From: Pseudoalteromonas lipolytica
GTDB taxonomy: Bacteria; Pseudomonadota; Gammaproteobacteria; Enterobacterales; Alteromonadaceae
Reading direction: 5' to 3'
NCBI RefSeq assembly: GCF_001306915.1
Contig: NZ_LJTC01000006.1
Coordinates: 774 to 64,773, forward strand
Length of the DNA stretch: 64,000 nt
The notes beneath the pieces are model-generated. The model was not told where the DNA came from. It did no database searches and saw only the letters and a list, made by a program, of their open reading frames with translations. A program made the position numbers and the translations under genes. The first letter of the stretch is position 1. Every line of letters begins with the position of its first letter. This document shows, one piece after another, positions 37,701 to 46,951 of this stretch.

Positions 37701-38321
37701 ATGAGTCAGTTTTTTCATATTCATCCAGATAATCCGCAACCACGCTTAATCAGCCAAGCGGTTGATATTATTAAGCAAGGCGGTGTTATTGTATACCCAA
37801 CCGATTCGGGTTACGCACTTGGCTGTAGCATTGGTAATAAGCAAGCAAAAGAGCGCATCGAACGTATTCGTGGTATTGAAAAACACCATAACTTTACTTT
37901 GGTCTGCCGTGACTTATCGGAACTATCTACCTATGCTCGCGTCGATAATCAGTTATTCAGATTGATTAAAAATAACACCCCTGGGCCTTATACGTTCATC
38001 TTTAAAGGCACTAAAGAAGTACCAAAGCGTTTATTAAACGAAAAGAAAAAAACCATTGGTATTCGTGTTATCGAACACCCAATCACCTGTGCTTTATTGG
38101 CTGAATTAGGTGAACCGTTAATGTCATGTTCTTTAATTTTACCGGGTGAGCAATATACCGAGGCAGATCCTGATGAAATTCGCGATCGCATTGAAAAGCA
38201 AGTTGATTTAATTATTAATGGTGGTTATCTTCCTGAACAGGCAACCACAGTAATTGACTTGTCGGATGATGATATCGAAATCTTACGTGTGGGTTGTGGT
38301 GATACTAAACCATTTGAGTAG
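37701..38321 (+). CDS. yciO: YciO/Sua5/YrdC family protein
   Basis: A 206-residue member of the family that includes the threonylcarbamoyl-AMP synthase TsaC. It begins with the family segment IIKQGGVIVYPTDSGYALGC and includes KRIRGIEKHH-like basic residues. The length and the trpH-yciO-scpA position identify the YciO branch, whose contribution to tRNA t6A synthesis is minor or unclear compared with TsaC. Confidence 0.92.
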   Translation: MSQFFHIHPDNPQPRLISQAVDIIKQGGVIVYPTDSGYALGCSIGNKQAKERIERIRGIEKHHNFTLVCRDLSELSTYARVDNQLFRLIKNNTPGPYTFIFKGTKEVPKRLLNEKKKTIGIRVIEHPITCALLAELGEPLMSCSLILPGEQYTEADPDEIRDRIEKQVDLIINGGYLPEQATTVIDLSDDDIEILRVGCGDTKPFE

Positions 38322-38329
38322 AGACTTCA

Positions 38330-39166
38330 TTGACTAGCCCAGAGCTTGACGCGCCAGATAATTTACAAGAGCCAGTACAGCAAAAGCTGCCACTGGCTTT
38401 TTTGCATGGTAAAGCGGTGGTTGATAAACCTGAAGATTTATATATTCCCCCCGATGCATTAGAGATCATTTTAGAAACTTTTGAAGGTCCTCTCGATTTA
38501 CTTCTGTATTTAATCAAAAAACATAAACTCGATGTACTAGAGCTCTCTATTTTTAGTATTACAGAGCAATACGTGAGTTATGTTGAAATGATGAGCGAGT
38601 TTCAGCTTGAGCTGGCAGGTGAATACCTTGTGATGGCGGCGCTATTAGCACAAATTAAATCACGATTATTATTACCAAAACATGAAGAGCTTGAAGAGGA
38701 AGAAGACCCACGAGCTGAGCTTGTAAGACGTTTACAAGAATACGAACAATTTAAAAAAGCCGCAGAAAATCTTGATGAAATCCCTCGCGAAGGCCGCGAT
38801 ATCTTTGTTGCCGAAGCACTGGTGCCAGAATTCAGTGAGCGTGAGGTACTGTTACCTGACGTTGACATGAAAGACTTGTTAGTTGCGCTAAGCGACGTTA
38901 TGGCCCGAGCTAAAACATTTGAACACCATCATATTACCGCAGAAGCCTTATCGACCCGTGAACGGATGAGCTTAATCTTAGATAAACTCTCAGAGGCTCA
39001 ATCACAGCTGCCTTTTAGCACTCTTTTTACGGTAGAAGAGGGCAGAAGTGGCGTTGTAGTAAGCTTTATCGCCATGTTAGAGCTGGTGAAAGAAAACCTG
39101 ATCAGCTGCTTTCAGGTAGATGCCAATAGCCAGATTTATGTTGGTTTGGTGGAAGAAAGCGAATAA
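38330..39166 (+). CDS. scpA: Segregation and condensation protein A
   Basis: ScpA is the kleisin that bridges SMC heads in the SMC-ScpAB complex. The 278-residue product has an N-terminal extension of about 45 residues, the conserved FEGPLDLLLYLIKKHKLDV, the helical middle, and a C-terminal winged helix (VSFIAMLELVKENLISC). The start is TTG. The expected partner scpB does not follow; a GNAT gene lies there instead. Confidence 0.93.
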   Translation: MTSPELDAPDNLQEPVQQKLPLAFLHGKAVVDKPEDLYIPPDALEIILETFEGPLDLLLYLIKKHKLDVLELSIFSITEQYVSYVEMMSEFQLELAGEYLVMAALLAQIKSRLLLPKHEELEEEEDPRAELVRRLQEYEQFKKAAENLDEIPREGRDIFVAEALVPEFSEREVLLPDVDMKDLLVALSDVMARAKTFEHHHITAEALSTRERMSLILDKLSEAQSQLPFSTLFTVEEGRSGVVVSFIAMLELVKENLISCFQVDANSQIYVGLVEESE

Positions 39167-39240
39167 CTAGAAGTTAATGGTTTTAAGCAGTAAGTTTTAA
39201 GTTAGCTGTCAGAGTAGACTGAAAAATATAAGGAAAGCAG

Positions 39241-40092
39241 ATGCAAAGTAAACATTTTACAATCAAAACCATGACCAAGAAGGAAGTCGAACTCATGATT
39301 GATTGGGCTGCAGCAGAAGGCTGGAATCCGGGCCTTAATGATGCAGAGTGTTATTTTGCTGCTGATCCTGAAGGATTTCTAGTTGGTTTTCTAGACGATG
39401 AACCTATTGCTACAATTTCTGCCATTAATTATCACGATGCATTTGGCTTTATCGGCTTTTACATTGTTAAACCTGATTACCGAGGCAAAGGCTACGGAAT
39501 GCAAATTTGGAATGCCGCGTTAAAGCGCCTTGAAGGGTTGAATATTGGCCTTGATGGTGTGGTGGAGCAGCAAGAGAACTATAAAAAGTCTGGTTTTAAT
39601 CTGGCTTATCGCAATATCCGTTTTGCAGGAGTAGGCGGTGGTAATTCACCGCAAAATGCAGACATTGTTGATCTTAAGACTGTGCCATTCGAAATTATTG
39701 ACGCATACGAACAGGCTTTTTTCCCAGTAAATAGAGCAAACTTTACTAAAGCCTGGTTAAGCCAACCCCAATGCGATGCGTTTGGCGTAATGCAAAATGG
39801 GGAATTGGCAGGATACGGCGTTATTCGCAAATGCCAGAACGGCTTTAAAATTGGCCCTCTATTTGCCGACTCACCAGAATTGGCTGAATCTTTGTTCCTT
39901 GCTTTAAAATCTAAAGCGAGTGCATCCGACGCTATTTTCCTTGATACGCCCGAAATCAATCAAGCTGCTGTTGCTTTGGCACAGAAATACAACATGCAGG
40001 TGTCATTTGAAACCGCCAGAATGTACACGGGTGAATGTCCGAACTTGCCATTAAACCGTATTTTTGGCGTCACTTCTTTTGAAATCGGCTGA
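39241..40092 (+). CDS. GNAT acetyltransferase with two domains
   Basis: The 283-residue protein has an N-terminal GNAT domain with the acetyl-CoA loop PDYRGKGYGMQIW near residue 83 and a second C-terminal domain of the kind seen in YitH-like GNAT proteins (GYGVIRKCQNGFKIGPLFAD). The target is unknown. AAGGA upstream supports the ATG at 39241. It separates scpA from a repeat-rich spacer. Confidence 0.85.
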   Translation: MQSKHFTIKTMTKKEVELMIDWAAAEGWNPGLNDAECYFAADPEGFLVGFLDDEPIATISAINYHDAFGFIGFYIVKPDYRGKGYGMQIWNAALKRLEGLNIGLDGVVEQQENYKKSGFNLAYRNIRFAGVGGGNSPQNADIVDLKTVPFEIIDAYEQAFFPVNRANFTKAWLSQPQCDAFGVMQNGELAGYGVIRKCQNGFKIGPLFADSPELAESLFLALKSKASASDAIFLDTPEINQAAVALAQKYNMQVSFETARMYTGECPNLPLNRIFGVTSFEIG

Positions 40093-40189
40093 GTTTATTG
40101 GGTTGAGTGATTAAACGGTTGTGCGTAAAACTCAAAATTTATCACGTTAAGAATTAGATGCTTTTATCAACGAGTATTCATAATATTGC

Positions 40190-40259
40190 TAGCACCTAGC
40201 ACCTAGCACCTAGCACCTAGCACCTAGCACCTAGCACCTAGCACCTAGCACCTAGCACC
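40190..40259. repeat. Ten perfect tandem copies of the heptamer TAGCACC
   Basis: The unit repeats ten times without any mismatch over 70 bp, with an eleventh partial copy beginning. The perfection suggests recent expansion by strand slippage. It has no spacers, so it is not a CRISPR. Seven is not a multiple of three and no gene covers it. Confidence 0.97.
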
Positions 40260-40314
40260 TTCTGTCTTTTTCCTTTCCACTTTCCCCTTGCTACTTTCAC
40301 CTTTCTCCTTTGCC
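40260..40314 (+). repeat. Degenerate pyrimidine-rich tract
   Basis: Directly after the heptamer array the plus strand is almost only C and T for about 55 bp, with loose CCTTT/ACTTT repeats. It may be a decayed relative of a simple repeat. Confidence 0.6.
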
Positions 40315-40412
40315 TGGGTGTGCATATACGCACAGAATCTGTTCGTTTTACGCTATTTTCATTATATAAATCCTAAGCTAAGCTGTACCTAGTTTCACGA
40401 TTCTCATGGGAA

Positions 40413-40973
40413 ATGAGTATGTTAAAGAATTCAAAGTCAAGTTATGGCTGGGTGGCCATCTTAGTGCACTGGTTAATGGCACTTGGGGTGTTTGGTTTGT
40501 TTGGCTTAGGCGTATATATGGTTGAGCTAACCTATTACGACGCTTGGTACAAAGGTTCTTTGGACCTGCATAAAAGCGTTGGTATTACCTTAGCGGCATT
40601 ATTGCTGTTTCGATTTGGTTGGCGTTTGTTAGGTACTCAGCCTGAGCCTGTTGCAGGTAGCTCAAAAGCAATGAATCGAGTTGCTCACTCAGTTCATAAA
40701 CTAATTTATTTAGCTTTAATCGTCATTGTGACATCTGGCTATTTAATTTCTACGGCTGATGGCCGTGCAATTGAAGTATTTAATTTATTCGCTGTGCCGG
40801 CATTACCAGAGTCGGTCGCGAACCAAGAAGATATTGCAGGTAAAATTCACTTTTATGCCGCGTATGGGCTAATAGCTGTGGTTGTTTTACATGCTTTAGG
40901 GGCACTAAAACATCATTTTATCGATAAAGATAAAACCTTAATTAGAATGATCAAACCATTGAAGGATGATTAA
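40413..40973 (+). CDS. Cytochrome b561
   Basis: The 186-residue membrane protein has four hydrophobic segments and the di-heme cytochrome b561 (CybB) pattern, with histidines in [30 protein letters not shown] and [23 protein letters not shown]. It transfers electrons, probably between quinol and a superoxide or other acceptor. It is followed by yceI, a common pair. ATG at 40413 or 40419 may be used. Confidence 0.9.
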   Translation: MSMLKNSKSSYGWVAILVHWLMALGVFGLFGLGVYMVELTYYDAWYKGSLDLHKSVGITLAALLLFRFGWRLLGTQPEPVAGSSKAMNRVAHSVHKLIYLALIVIVTSGYLISTADGRAIEVFNLFAVPALPESVANQEDIAGKIHFYAAYGLIAVVVLHALGALKHHFIDKDKTLIRMIKPLKDD

Positions 40974-40974
40974 T

Positions 40975-41553
40975 ATGAAAAAATTACTATTAGGCACAGC
41001 ACTAAGTGCTGCACTTTTCTCAACAGCTAACGCAAATGCAGCTGACTATGTTATTGATACAGATGGTGCGCACGCATTTGTAACTTTTAAAATTAAGCAT
41101 TTAGGTTACAGCTGGTTACATGGTCGTTTTAATACTTTTTCAGGTGATTTTAGTTATGACGATAAAGCGCCTAATGCATCTAAAATCAATGTAACGATAG
41201 ATACTAAAAGCATCGACTCAAACCATGCTGAGCGTGACAAGCACTTACGCGGAAAAGACTTCTTAAATGTTGATAAATACCCAACGGCAACATTCAAAAG
41301 CACCTCAATCAAGTTTGATGAAGACGGTGATGAAGCAGATGTAACAGGTGAATTCACCTTAAATGGTGTGACTAAAACCATTACTTTTGAAATTGATAAA
41401 ATTGGTGAAGGTAAAGATCCATGGGGTGGATACCGTGTTGGTTTTGAAGGTGAAACAAGCCTTAAACTAGCTGACTATGGTATCGACTACAATCTAGGCC
41501 CTGCTTCTACGCATGTTGATATCGGTTTATTCATTGAAGGTGTGCGTAAGTAA
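40975..41553 (+). CDS. yceI: YceI family periplasmic protein
   Basis: YceI proteins are periplasmic lipocalin-like beta barrels that bind polyisoprenoids. The 192-residue product has a signal peptide (cleaved after ANANA, about residue 22) and the family segments [19 protein letters not shown] and [14 protein letters not shown]. The ATG at 40975 with AAGGA upstream is preferred over 40966. It begins one base after the cytochrome b561 stop, so the two are co-transcribed and may act together in quinone-linked redox. Confidence 0.92.
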   Translation: MKKLLLGTALSAALFSTANANAADYVIDTDGAHAFVTFKIKHLGYSWLHGRFNTFSGDFSYDDKAPNASKINVTIDTKSIDSNHAERDKHLRGKDFLNVDKYPTATFKSTSIKFDEDGDEADVTGEFTLNGVTKTITFEIDKIGEGKDPWGGYRVGFEGETSLKLADYGIDYNLGPASTHVDIGLFIEGVRK

Positions 41554-41604
41554 GCACCATTAATACGACTGCCAATTCGCATAACTATGTGGATTAGGAA
41601 ATTA

Positions 41605-41631
41605 AAAGTGCCGCTCAATGAGCGGCACTTT
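41605..41631. terminator. Bidirectional terminator after yceI
   Basis: An eleven-pair stem AAAGTGCCGCT/AGCGGCACTTT with a five-base loop separates convergent genes; it extends into the last codons of the minus-strand binding protein. Confidence 0.8.
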
Positions 41632-42478
41632 CGTTTCTATCTTTTAACCTTTTTTCTAAAATGGGCTGTAAATTATCAGGTAGCCAGCGAACTAAAACAT
41701 CATGAAAAGCGTTTGTGTGAGCTATTTTTTCAAGGGTTTCATCTAGTAGTTTTACCGTTTCTTTGCCTTGTTTGTTATTTGTACAACCTATATAACCAAC
41801 GCTTAATGCCGGTGCTTCGGTGAGTGTCAGTTGGGTCAATTCATCTTTAAAGCCCATTGAGTGCGCCAAATAGTAATGTTCGCTAGGGTAGCCAAGTAAT
41901 ATATCAATGCGCTTCTTATGCAGCATATAAGTTAAGCTTGCGAGTGTATCTCTGCCGGGGCGTGAGATAATATTAGCGTCATGGCTTTCGTTAATCACGC
42001 TATCTATATCGGCGCCAAACGAGCGGCTCATTGATACCCCTAATGCCAAGTGTTTTTCGTTTAATAACGACTTTAAAGACACGGGTTTTGTCACGTCTAA
42101 CTTAAGTTTTGTGGCTAACTCTTTACGTATGGCAATGGAGGGTGATAAACCCACTGTTGAAGTGTGCTCTGTAAACTGAATATGCTGCTTACGGTGCTCG
42201 CTTTGATATAACGACAGCATACAGTAATTGTTGTGTGGGTTTGATAGTTCATGCACGGCGCGACTGGCTGGCAATAGGGTGCGTTTAAATGAAACCTCTG
42301 GCAGAAATTGCTCTAGTAATTTGATCACACTTTCGTCACGACCAGTTCCTTCATATTTGTCATTCATGATGTAGTAGGGAGCAAAATCAACCATGATCCA
42401 TTCGATTGACTTCGGTTGCTTAGTTGCAGCAACGGGGAGGCAGAAAAGTAATAGTAAAATAGAGCACGTAAAACGCAT
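41615..42478 (-). CDS. Periplasmic substrate-binding-like protein
   Basis: The 287-residue product has a signal peptide (residues 1-18, core CSILLLLFCLPVAA) and a two-lobed SBP type 3 body (EWIMVDFAPYYIMNDKYEGTGRDESVIKLLEQF). No permease or ATPase gene is beside it, which suits the orphan extracellular binding proteins frequent in Alteromonadales rather than an ABC component. The ligand is unknown. Confidence 0.78.
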   Translation of the reverse strand: MRFTCSILLLLFCLPVAATKQPKSIEWIMVDFAPYYIMNDKYEGTGRDESVIKLLEQFLPEVSFKRTLLPASRAVHELSNPHNNYCMLSLYQSEHRKQHIQFTEHTSTVGLSPSIAIRKELATKLKLDVTKPVSLKSLLNEKHLALGVSMSRSFGADIDSVINESHDANIISRPGRDTLASLTYMLHKKRIDILLGYPSEHYYLAHSMGFKDELTQLTLTEAPALSVGYIGCTNNKQGKETVKLLDETLEKIAHTNAFHDVLVRWLPDNLQPILEKRLKDRNESAAH

Positions 42479-42555
42479 TTTTACTACCTATTTGTGGGCT
42501 TAAAATATAAGTGTAGCAGGAATTTAGCTATATGCAGGCTGGTGATGAAAAACTA

Positions 42556-42581
42556 AAACGCCAGCGTATTGGCTGGCGTTT
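42556..42581. terminator. Terminator after the 55-residue gene
   Basis: A stem AAACGCCAGC/GCTGGCGTTT with a six-base loop lies just beyond the stop codon of the small minus-strand gene. Confidence 0.75.
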
Positions 42582-42592
42582 ATCGGTAGGGT

Positions 42593-42760
42593 TTAGTTGG
42601 CTTTTAGCCACTTCACAAATTGGCGTGCATCACTTGCCTTTTGGAAGATGGCGTTTTTTAAGCCTTGCGTGTCACTAAAAATTACACGCTGTTTATTTAC
42701 CGAGATTGATTGCACTGGGTGTGCGATCTGGATCAAAGATCCGTTGTATTTATATGACAT
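42593..42760 (-). CDS. Small conserved-looking protein of 55 residues
   Basis: The ATG at 42760 has GAGTGAGT upstream and gives MSYKYNGSLIQIAHPVQ as the start; the open frame extends to 42811 but without a better signal. The C-terminus (ASDARQFVKWLKAN) is amphipathic. The family was not recognised. A good Shine-Dalgarno, a terminator and coding-like composition support it as real. Confidence 0.6.
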   Translation of the reverse strand: MSYKYNGSLIQIAHPVQSISVNKQRVIFSDTQGLKNAIFQKASDARQFVKWLKAN

Positions 42761-43123
42761 AATAAAACTCACTCTTTCTTTTGTCTGTGTCTGTAGAGCT
42801 TTAATAGGCATTTAAAAAATACAGACCGACATTTGTTGTCTTGCTAACAGTGTTGACTAAGTTTGTGACAGTTTGGTGATGATTTGAAAATTCATCAAAA
42901 TGTCATTTAGCAAACGAGTTGCAAGTATTTATACGAATATGCGGGAATTACTGGATCAAGGTAAGGGGTTAACCGCGTGGTTTCTAAAAACCAGACAAGT
43001 AGATTACTGTAAGAATTAACTAAGCGCAAGGTTTATTTTTTAAACATCAAAAATAATTTCTGGATGTTTAATAGAAACGGGCGTATTGTGATTAGGCACA
43101 AAATAACAATAAGAAGTATGCAT
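42761..43123. promoter_or_regulatory. Intergenic region upstream of the hydrolase gene
   Basis: This 363-bp gap between divergent genes should hold two promoters. An inverted repeat near 42873-42899 has arms close to TTTTGATGA and a centre whose minus strand reads ATGAATTTTCA, the same 11-mer as the core of the dyad at 46952-46985. Nothing else was recognised. Confidence 0.4.
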
Positions 43124-43699
43124 ATGAATTACCTTTTGGTGTCAGATATATTTGGTAAAACAGCGCATTTATCGCTGCTTGCCCAGCAGCTTCGCGGTAA
43201 GGTGAGTCTTTGCGACCCTTACCAAGGAGAAATTCAGCTCCCTATAAATGAGCAGTTTCAATACCAGCATTTTATTACTCATTGCGGTCATGATAGTTAT
43301 TTTGAACGGGTGCATGTCAAAATGGCCGCTATTCGTCAGCCAACCACGATTATTGCATTTAGTGCAGGCGCAGCGGCTGTTTGGCGAGCTCAAGCAGAGT
43401 TAAAAAATTCATTCATTAAAAAAATTATTGCCTTTTATCCATCCCAAGTCAGGCATCATCTCGAGCTTGAAGCCAAAGTTCCTTGCCGATTTATTTTTCC
43501 TCACAGTGAAGAACATTTTGATATAAATCCTGTGATTGCAACATTAAAAAGTAAAGCGAAGGTGAGCTGTGAAATAGCCGACTTTGGACATGGTTTTATG
43601 AATCCATTATCTGAAAATTTTAATCAGCTTGGCTATCAGCAATTTACAGAACAACTGTTAAAAGAAAGTTGTCATCTAGAAGTTGCCACCAACCATTAA
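43124..43699 (+). CDS. Small alpha/beta-hydrolase-like protein
   Basis: The 191-residue protein has a dienelactone-hydrolase-like layout: strand then IFGK, a nucleophile elbow FSAGAAAVW (Ser), a late PHSEEHFD acid segment and a C-terminal His in DFGHGFMNP. The usual GxSxG is FSAG here, so the elbow is divergent. The ATG at 43124 is chosen because AAGAAG lies seven bases before it. It heads a run of co-oriented genes with the decarboxylase-like and FAD proteins. The substrate is unknown. Confidence 0.7.
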   Translation: MNYLLVSDIFGKTAHLSLLAQQLRGKVSLCDPYQGEIQLPINEQFQYQHFITHCGHDSYFERVHVKMAAIRQPTTIIAFSAGAAAVWRAQAELKNSFIKKIIAFYPSQVRHHLELEAKVPCRFIFPHSEEHFDINPVIATLKSKAKVSCEIADFGHGFMNPLSENFNQLGYQQFTEQLLKESCHLEVATNH

Positions 43700-43738
43700 A
43701 AACTAGTCTATAGTCATTACTAAACAATAATATAAGTA

Positions 43739-44692
43739 ATGACTATGACGGACCAATCAAATTACAGCCACTTCTTATCTAACCCGGTTGCTAAACCACC
43801 TTGTCGAATGATCAATGCGCAAATGTACGGATTTTTTGTTGCTGGGTGTGAGCAAAAAATGCAGCAGTATGTTGATGCAACTTTAAATTTATTAGCAACC
43901 GAATCAACCTCGTTTAATGTGTTAGGGAGCACGTGTTTACTTACCTTCACTGATATCGAAAAAATTTCTTCGTTAACGCCACCGTTTTCAGAGCATGGCT
44001 GGATGCAAGAAACTGATATTATTATTTGGCTCCCAGTAGCAAAAATGCAAGGTGGAGATATTAGTCATTTATATTGGTATCCGGCATTTATTAGCGTCAA
44101 TAACATTTATGCTTTGATTAATGGCCGAGAAGCCTGGGGCTACAATAAATACCTGTGTGAATATCAGATGCCTGCGACTGTGAGTGATGCGGGCGCCTTT
44201 AGTATTTCTTTAGAATGTTTTGATGTGTTTAACCCAGACTCTAAATTAGCAGTGCATGAGCTATTAACCATTGAGCAAACACAGGCAAGTACCAAGGAAA
44301 ACCTACTCGATAACTTATCGCATTTTTCTAAACACGTTACCGATTTCTTTGATGCGCAAATTAAAGGCATTGATTTATCGCTTCTTAAACAATTGTTAGA
44401 CGGGTTTATTCATCCGCAGATGGATCAGATTTTGTTTAAACAATTTCCCGATGGCCAAGGAGATAAAGCCGTTTATCAAAGCGTGGTTCACTCACCATCG
44501 TTAATCAAAAAAATTCACCAATTAAAACTTTTACACAATGATTTTAGTTTGGATGTAAAAGCTCTTGCGAGCTTTCCTCTGAATGACATGTTTGGCATTG
44601 CACTTGGCAAACAAGCGGTTCATTTACCTTTTTACGTCAATATGGACTTTGATCAGCTTGGCGCAACACAACTGTTACCAGTACAGGGGTAA
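43739..44692 (+). CDS. Acetoacetate decarboxylase-like protein
   Basis: The 317-residue protein falls in the acetoacetate decarboxylase superfamily, with the core GREAWGYNKYLCEY; Lys137 is at the place of the Schiff-base lysine. Many superfamily members are not decarboxylases but act as aldolase-dehydratases or related lyases. The carbon substrate is unknown. Its stop lies two bases before the FAD oxidoreductase start, so the two are surely one operon. Confidence 0.8.
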   Translation: MTMTDQSNYSHFLSNPVAKPPCRMINAQMYGFFVAGCEQKMQQYVDATLNLLATESTSFNVLGSTCLLTFTDIEKISSLTPPFSEHGWMQETDIIIWLPVAKMQGGDISHLYWYPAFISVNNIYALINGREAWGYNKYLCEYQMPATVSDAGAFSISLECFDVFNPDSKLAVHELLTIEQTQASTKENLLDNLSHFSKHVTDFFDAQIKGIDLSLLKQLLDGFIHPQMDQILFKQFPDGQGDKAVYQSVVHSPSLIKKIHQLKLLHNDFSLDVKALASFPLNDMFGIALGKQAVHLPFYVNMDFDQLGATQLLPVQG

Positions 44693-44694
44693 CC

Positions 44695-46926
44695 ATGGAA
44701 AAAGAAAAAATCACCATTGTCGGTGGCGGTGTTGCAGCGATGACTGCGGCAGTGTATTTAACCGAGCAAGCTAATTGGCAAAGCCAGCGCGAGATTACCG
44801 TTTATCAACAGGGTTGGCGCCTTGGCGGTAAAGGGGCGAGTGGCCGAAACGCCCATTTTGGACAGCGAATAGAAGAGCATGGTTTGCATGTTTGGTTTGG
44901 CGCCTACGTGAATAGCTTTCGCACCTTAGAAGGGGTGTATAACTCACTCAATCGACCTGCTAGTTGTTCATTGGCTACTTGGCAGCAGGCATTTAAACCA
45001 CACAGTTTTATTGCTTTACAAGAATTTATTGATAACGAATGGCAAACTTGGCCGATAGATTTTCCTACCGTTGAAGGGAACCCCGCTGATGGCAGCCTAG
45101 ATATAACAGTGTGGGACTTTGTCACCATGACATTAGCATGGCTAAAAAAATGGACCGAAGGCATTGAGCATGTTTGTCAGCAGCAAGATGCTAAAACCAC
45201 TTTAGTGACAAAAAAGTCACGGGATCAATCGTTACTCAAACACATGTACCAAAAAATCAAAGCAGACATTGATACCCATTTAAATGGCGCAAAGCAGTTT
45301 ATTGATGATATTGAAGCAGGCGCAACTGAAATTGCCTCGAACCCACGAACATTGATAACTCATTTGCTGCAGTTCACCGAAAAGCAGGCCACTCATACAG
45401 ATAAACAGGCCGATCGATTGGTGATTTGGTACATCGTCAGAAAGTTAAAACGTTGGTTTAAAGACCAAGTTATTGATTTGCTCGATGACAACCCAGAGCT
45501 GCGCAGACTTTATATTTGTGCCGATCTTGCGATTGCAATGCTCACCGGATTGATTAAAGACAAAGTATATCGCGACGGTTTTGGTGTCATTAATTGCTTC
45601 GACTTTCGTCAGTGGCTCGAAAAAAATGGTGCTAACAAAACTTACAGTGTCGATTCAGCGCCAGTGCGTGGCTTTTATGATTTGGTGTTCGCATACCCTA
45701 AAGGTGACTTTAATAAACCCAATGTTGAAGCAGGCGTTGCCGCCCTTGCCATGTTACGTATAGGTCTTTGCTATAAAGGCGGCGTGATGTGGAAAATGCA
45801 AGCTGGGATGGGCGATGTCATTTTTGGGCCAATTTATGAACTTTTAAAGCAGCGCGGCGTTAAGTTTAAGTTTTTCCATCAGTTAACTAACTTAGCTGCA
45901 GGGCAAACTGACCAAGGTGAACAGCTGGTAAGTAAAATTGAGCTTTGCCAACAGGTGAGTTTAGTTGGCCAAGACTATGATCCGCTCATCGATGTTAAGC
46001 AGCTACCATGCTGGCCAAGTGAGCCTCTGTATGAGCAAATCAGCTCTGAACAAGCGCACTTATTACAAGAATATCAAATCAATTTAGAGTCATTTTGGAG
46101 TAATTGGCCTGAGGTGTATCAAGAGCACTTTGGTACCCCATTGCCAACAGTGACGCTTCGCCATGGTATTGATTTTGACACACTTATTTTAGGTGTATCG
46201 GTTGCCTCACTTGAACACGTGGCCCCTGAACTTTTAGCTGTAGATTACGCGCTCTCTCAACAAGCTACAAAAGTACAAAGTGTAGCGACTCAGGCTTGCC
46301 AAGTATGGTTGAATAAAACCGACCAACAACTTGGCTTTACGCAAACCAATGCCGCTCATGAAGGACCTATTTTAAGTGGCTTTGTTGAGCCGTTTGATAC
46401 CTGGGCGGCAATGGGCAACTTGCTCGATAAAGAAGGTTGGCCAAGTGAAAATGCGCCCGTGAACATTGCCTATTTTTGCAGTGCATTTAGCTGCGAAAAC
46501 TATCCACCTGCCAGTGCTCATCAATTCCCAGAGCAAATGAAAGCCGAAGTAAAATCAAATATGCATAATTTGTTTAGTGCAGATATGCGGCCACTTTGGC
46601 CTCAAGCCTATATTGATAACAAATTTGATTGGCAGGTTTTTTACAGTGATCCGCACAGCATTTTACCTGCTCTCGAGCAACAATACTGGCGCGTTAATGT
46701 TGATCCCAGTGAGCGCTACGTCTTATCTGTGGTTGATACAAGTAAATACCGCCTAGCTACTGATGGCAGTCAGTTTGTCAATTTGCGCATCACTGGCGAT
46801 TGGATAAAAACCGGTGTTAATGCTGGCTGTGTTGAGGCTGCTGTAATGGCCGGTATGCAAACAGCGCGGGCAATATGTGGTTGGCCAAGCGAAATTAGCG
46901 GAGAGCATGCATTCGAAAAAAGTTAG
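44695..46926 (+). CDS. Large FAD-dependent amine-oxidase-like oxidoreductase
   Basis: A 743-residue flavoprotein. The N-terminal dinucleotide-binding motif IVGGGVAAMTAAVYL (residues 8-22) is followed by GWRLGGKGASGRN and EEHGLHVWFGAY, as in phytoene-desaturase and hydroxysqualene-dehydroxylase relatives. The C-terminus TGDWIKTGVNAGCVEAAVMAG closes the FAD site. The length exceeds typical desaturases (about 500) because of a long helical insertion from about 140 to 290. It is translationally close to the decarboxylase-like gene. No carotenoid or squalene genes are nearby. Confidence 0.82.
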   Translation: MEKEKITIVGGGVAAMTAAVYLTEQANWQSQREITVYQQGWRLGGKGASGRNAHFGQRIEEHGLHVWFGAYVNSFRTLEGVYNSLNRPASCSLATWQQAFKPHSFIALQEFIDNEWQTWPIDFPTVEGNPADGSLDITVWDFVTMTLAWLKKWTEGIEHVCQQQDAKTTLVTKKSRDQSLLKHMYQKIKADIDTHLNGAKQFIDDIEAGATEIASNPRTLITHLLQFTEKQATHTDKQADRLVIWYIVRKLKRWFKDQVIDLLDDNPELRRLYICADLAIAMLTGLIKDKVYRDGFGVINCFDFRQWLEKNGANKTYSVDSAPVRGFYDLVFAYPKGDFNKPNVEAGVAALAMLRIGLCYKGGVMWKMQAGMGDVIFGPIYELLKQRGVKFKFFHQLTNLAAGQTDQGEQLVSKIELCQQVSLVGQDYDPLIDVKQLPCWPSEPLYEQISSEQAHLLQEYQINLESFWSNWPEVYQEHFGTPLPTVTLRHGIDFDTLILGVSVASLEHVAPELLAVDYALSQQATKVQSVATQACQVWLNKTDQQLGFTQTNAAHEGPILSGFVEPFDTWAAMGNLLDKEGWPSENAPVNIAYFCSAFSCENYPPASAHQFPEQMKAEVKSNMHNLFSADMRPLWPQAYIDNKFDWQVFYSDPHSILPALEQQYWRVNVDPSERYVLSVVDTSKYRLATDGSQFVNLRITGDWIKTGVNAGCVEAAVMAGMQTARAICGWPSEISGEHAFEKS

Positions 46927-46951
46927 GGTGAGCAAAGTTATAAATAAGTAT

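Larger units (their letters stand above)
40093..40412. other. Intergenic spacer with heptamer repeats and pyrimidine tract
   Basis: No gene is present in this 320 bp. It contains ten tandem heptamers at 40190-40259, a pyrimidine-rich tract up to about 40314, and then about 100 bp that should include the cytochrome b561 promoter. Confidence 0.6.

Noticed and set aside
40190-40259. Possible CRISPR array
   Set aside because: The unit is only seven bases, perfectly continuous and without spacers; no cas gene is in the window.
41615-42478. ABC transporter operon
   Set aside because: The binding protein has no permease or ATPase gene next to it on either side.
43124-46926. Carotenoid or hopanoid gene cluster
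   Set aside because: The FAD protein resembles desaturases, but no synthase, cyclase or isoprenoid gene is nearby and the protein is much longer than those families.
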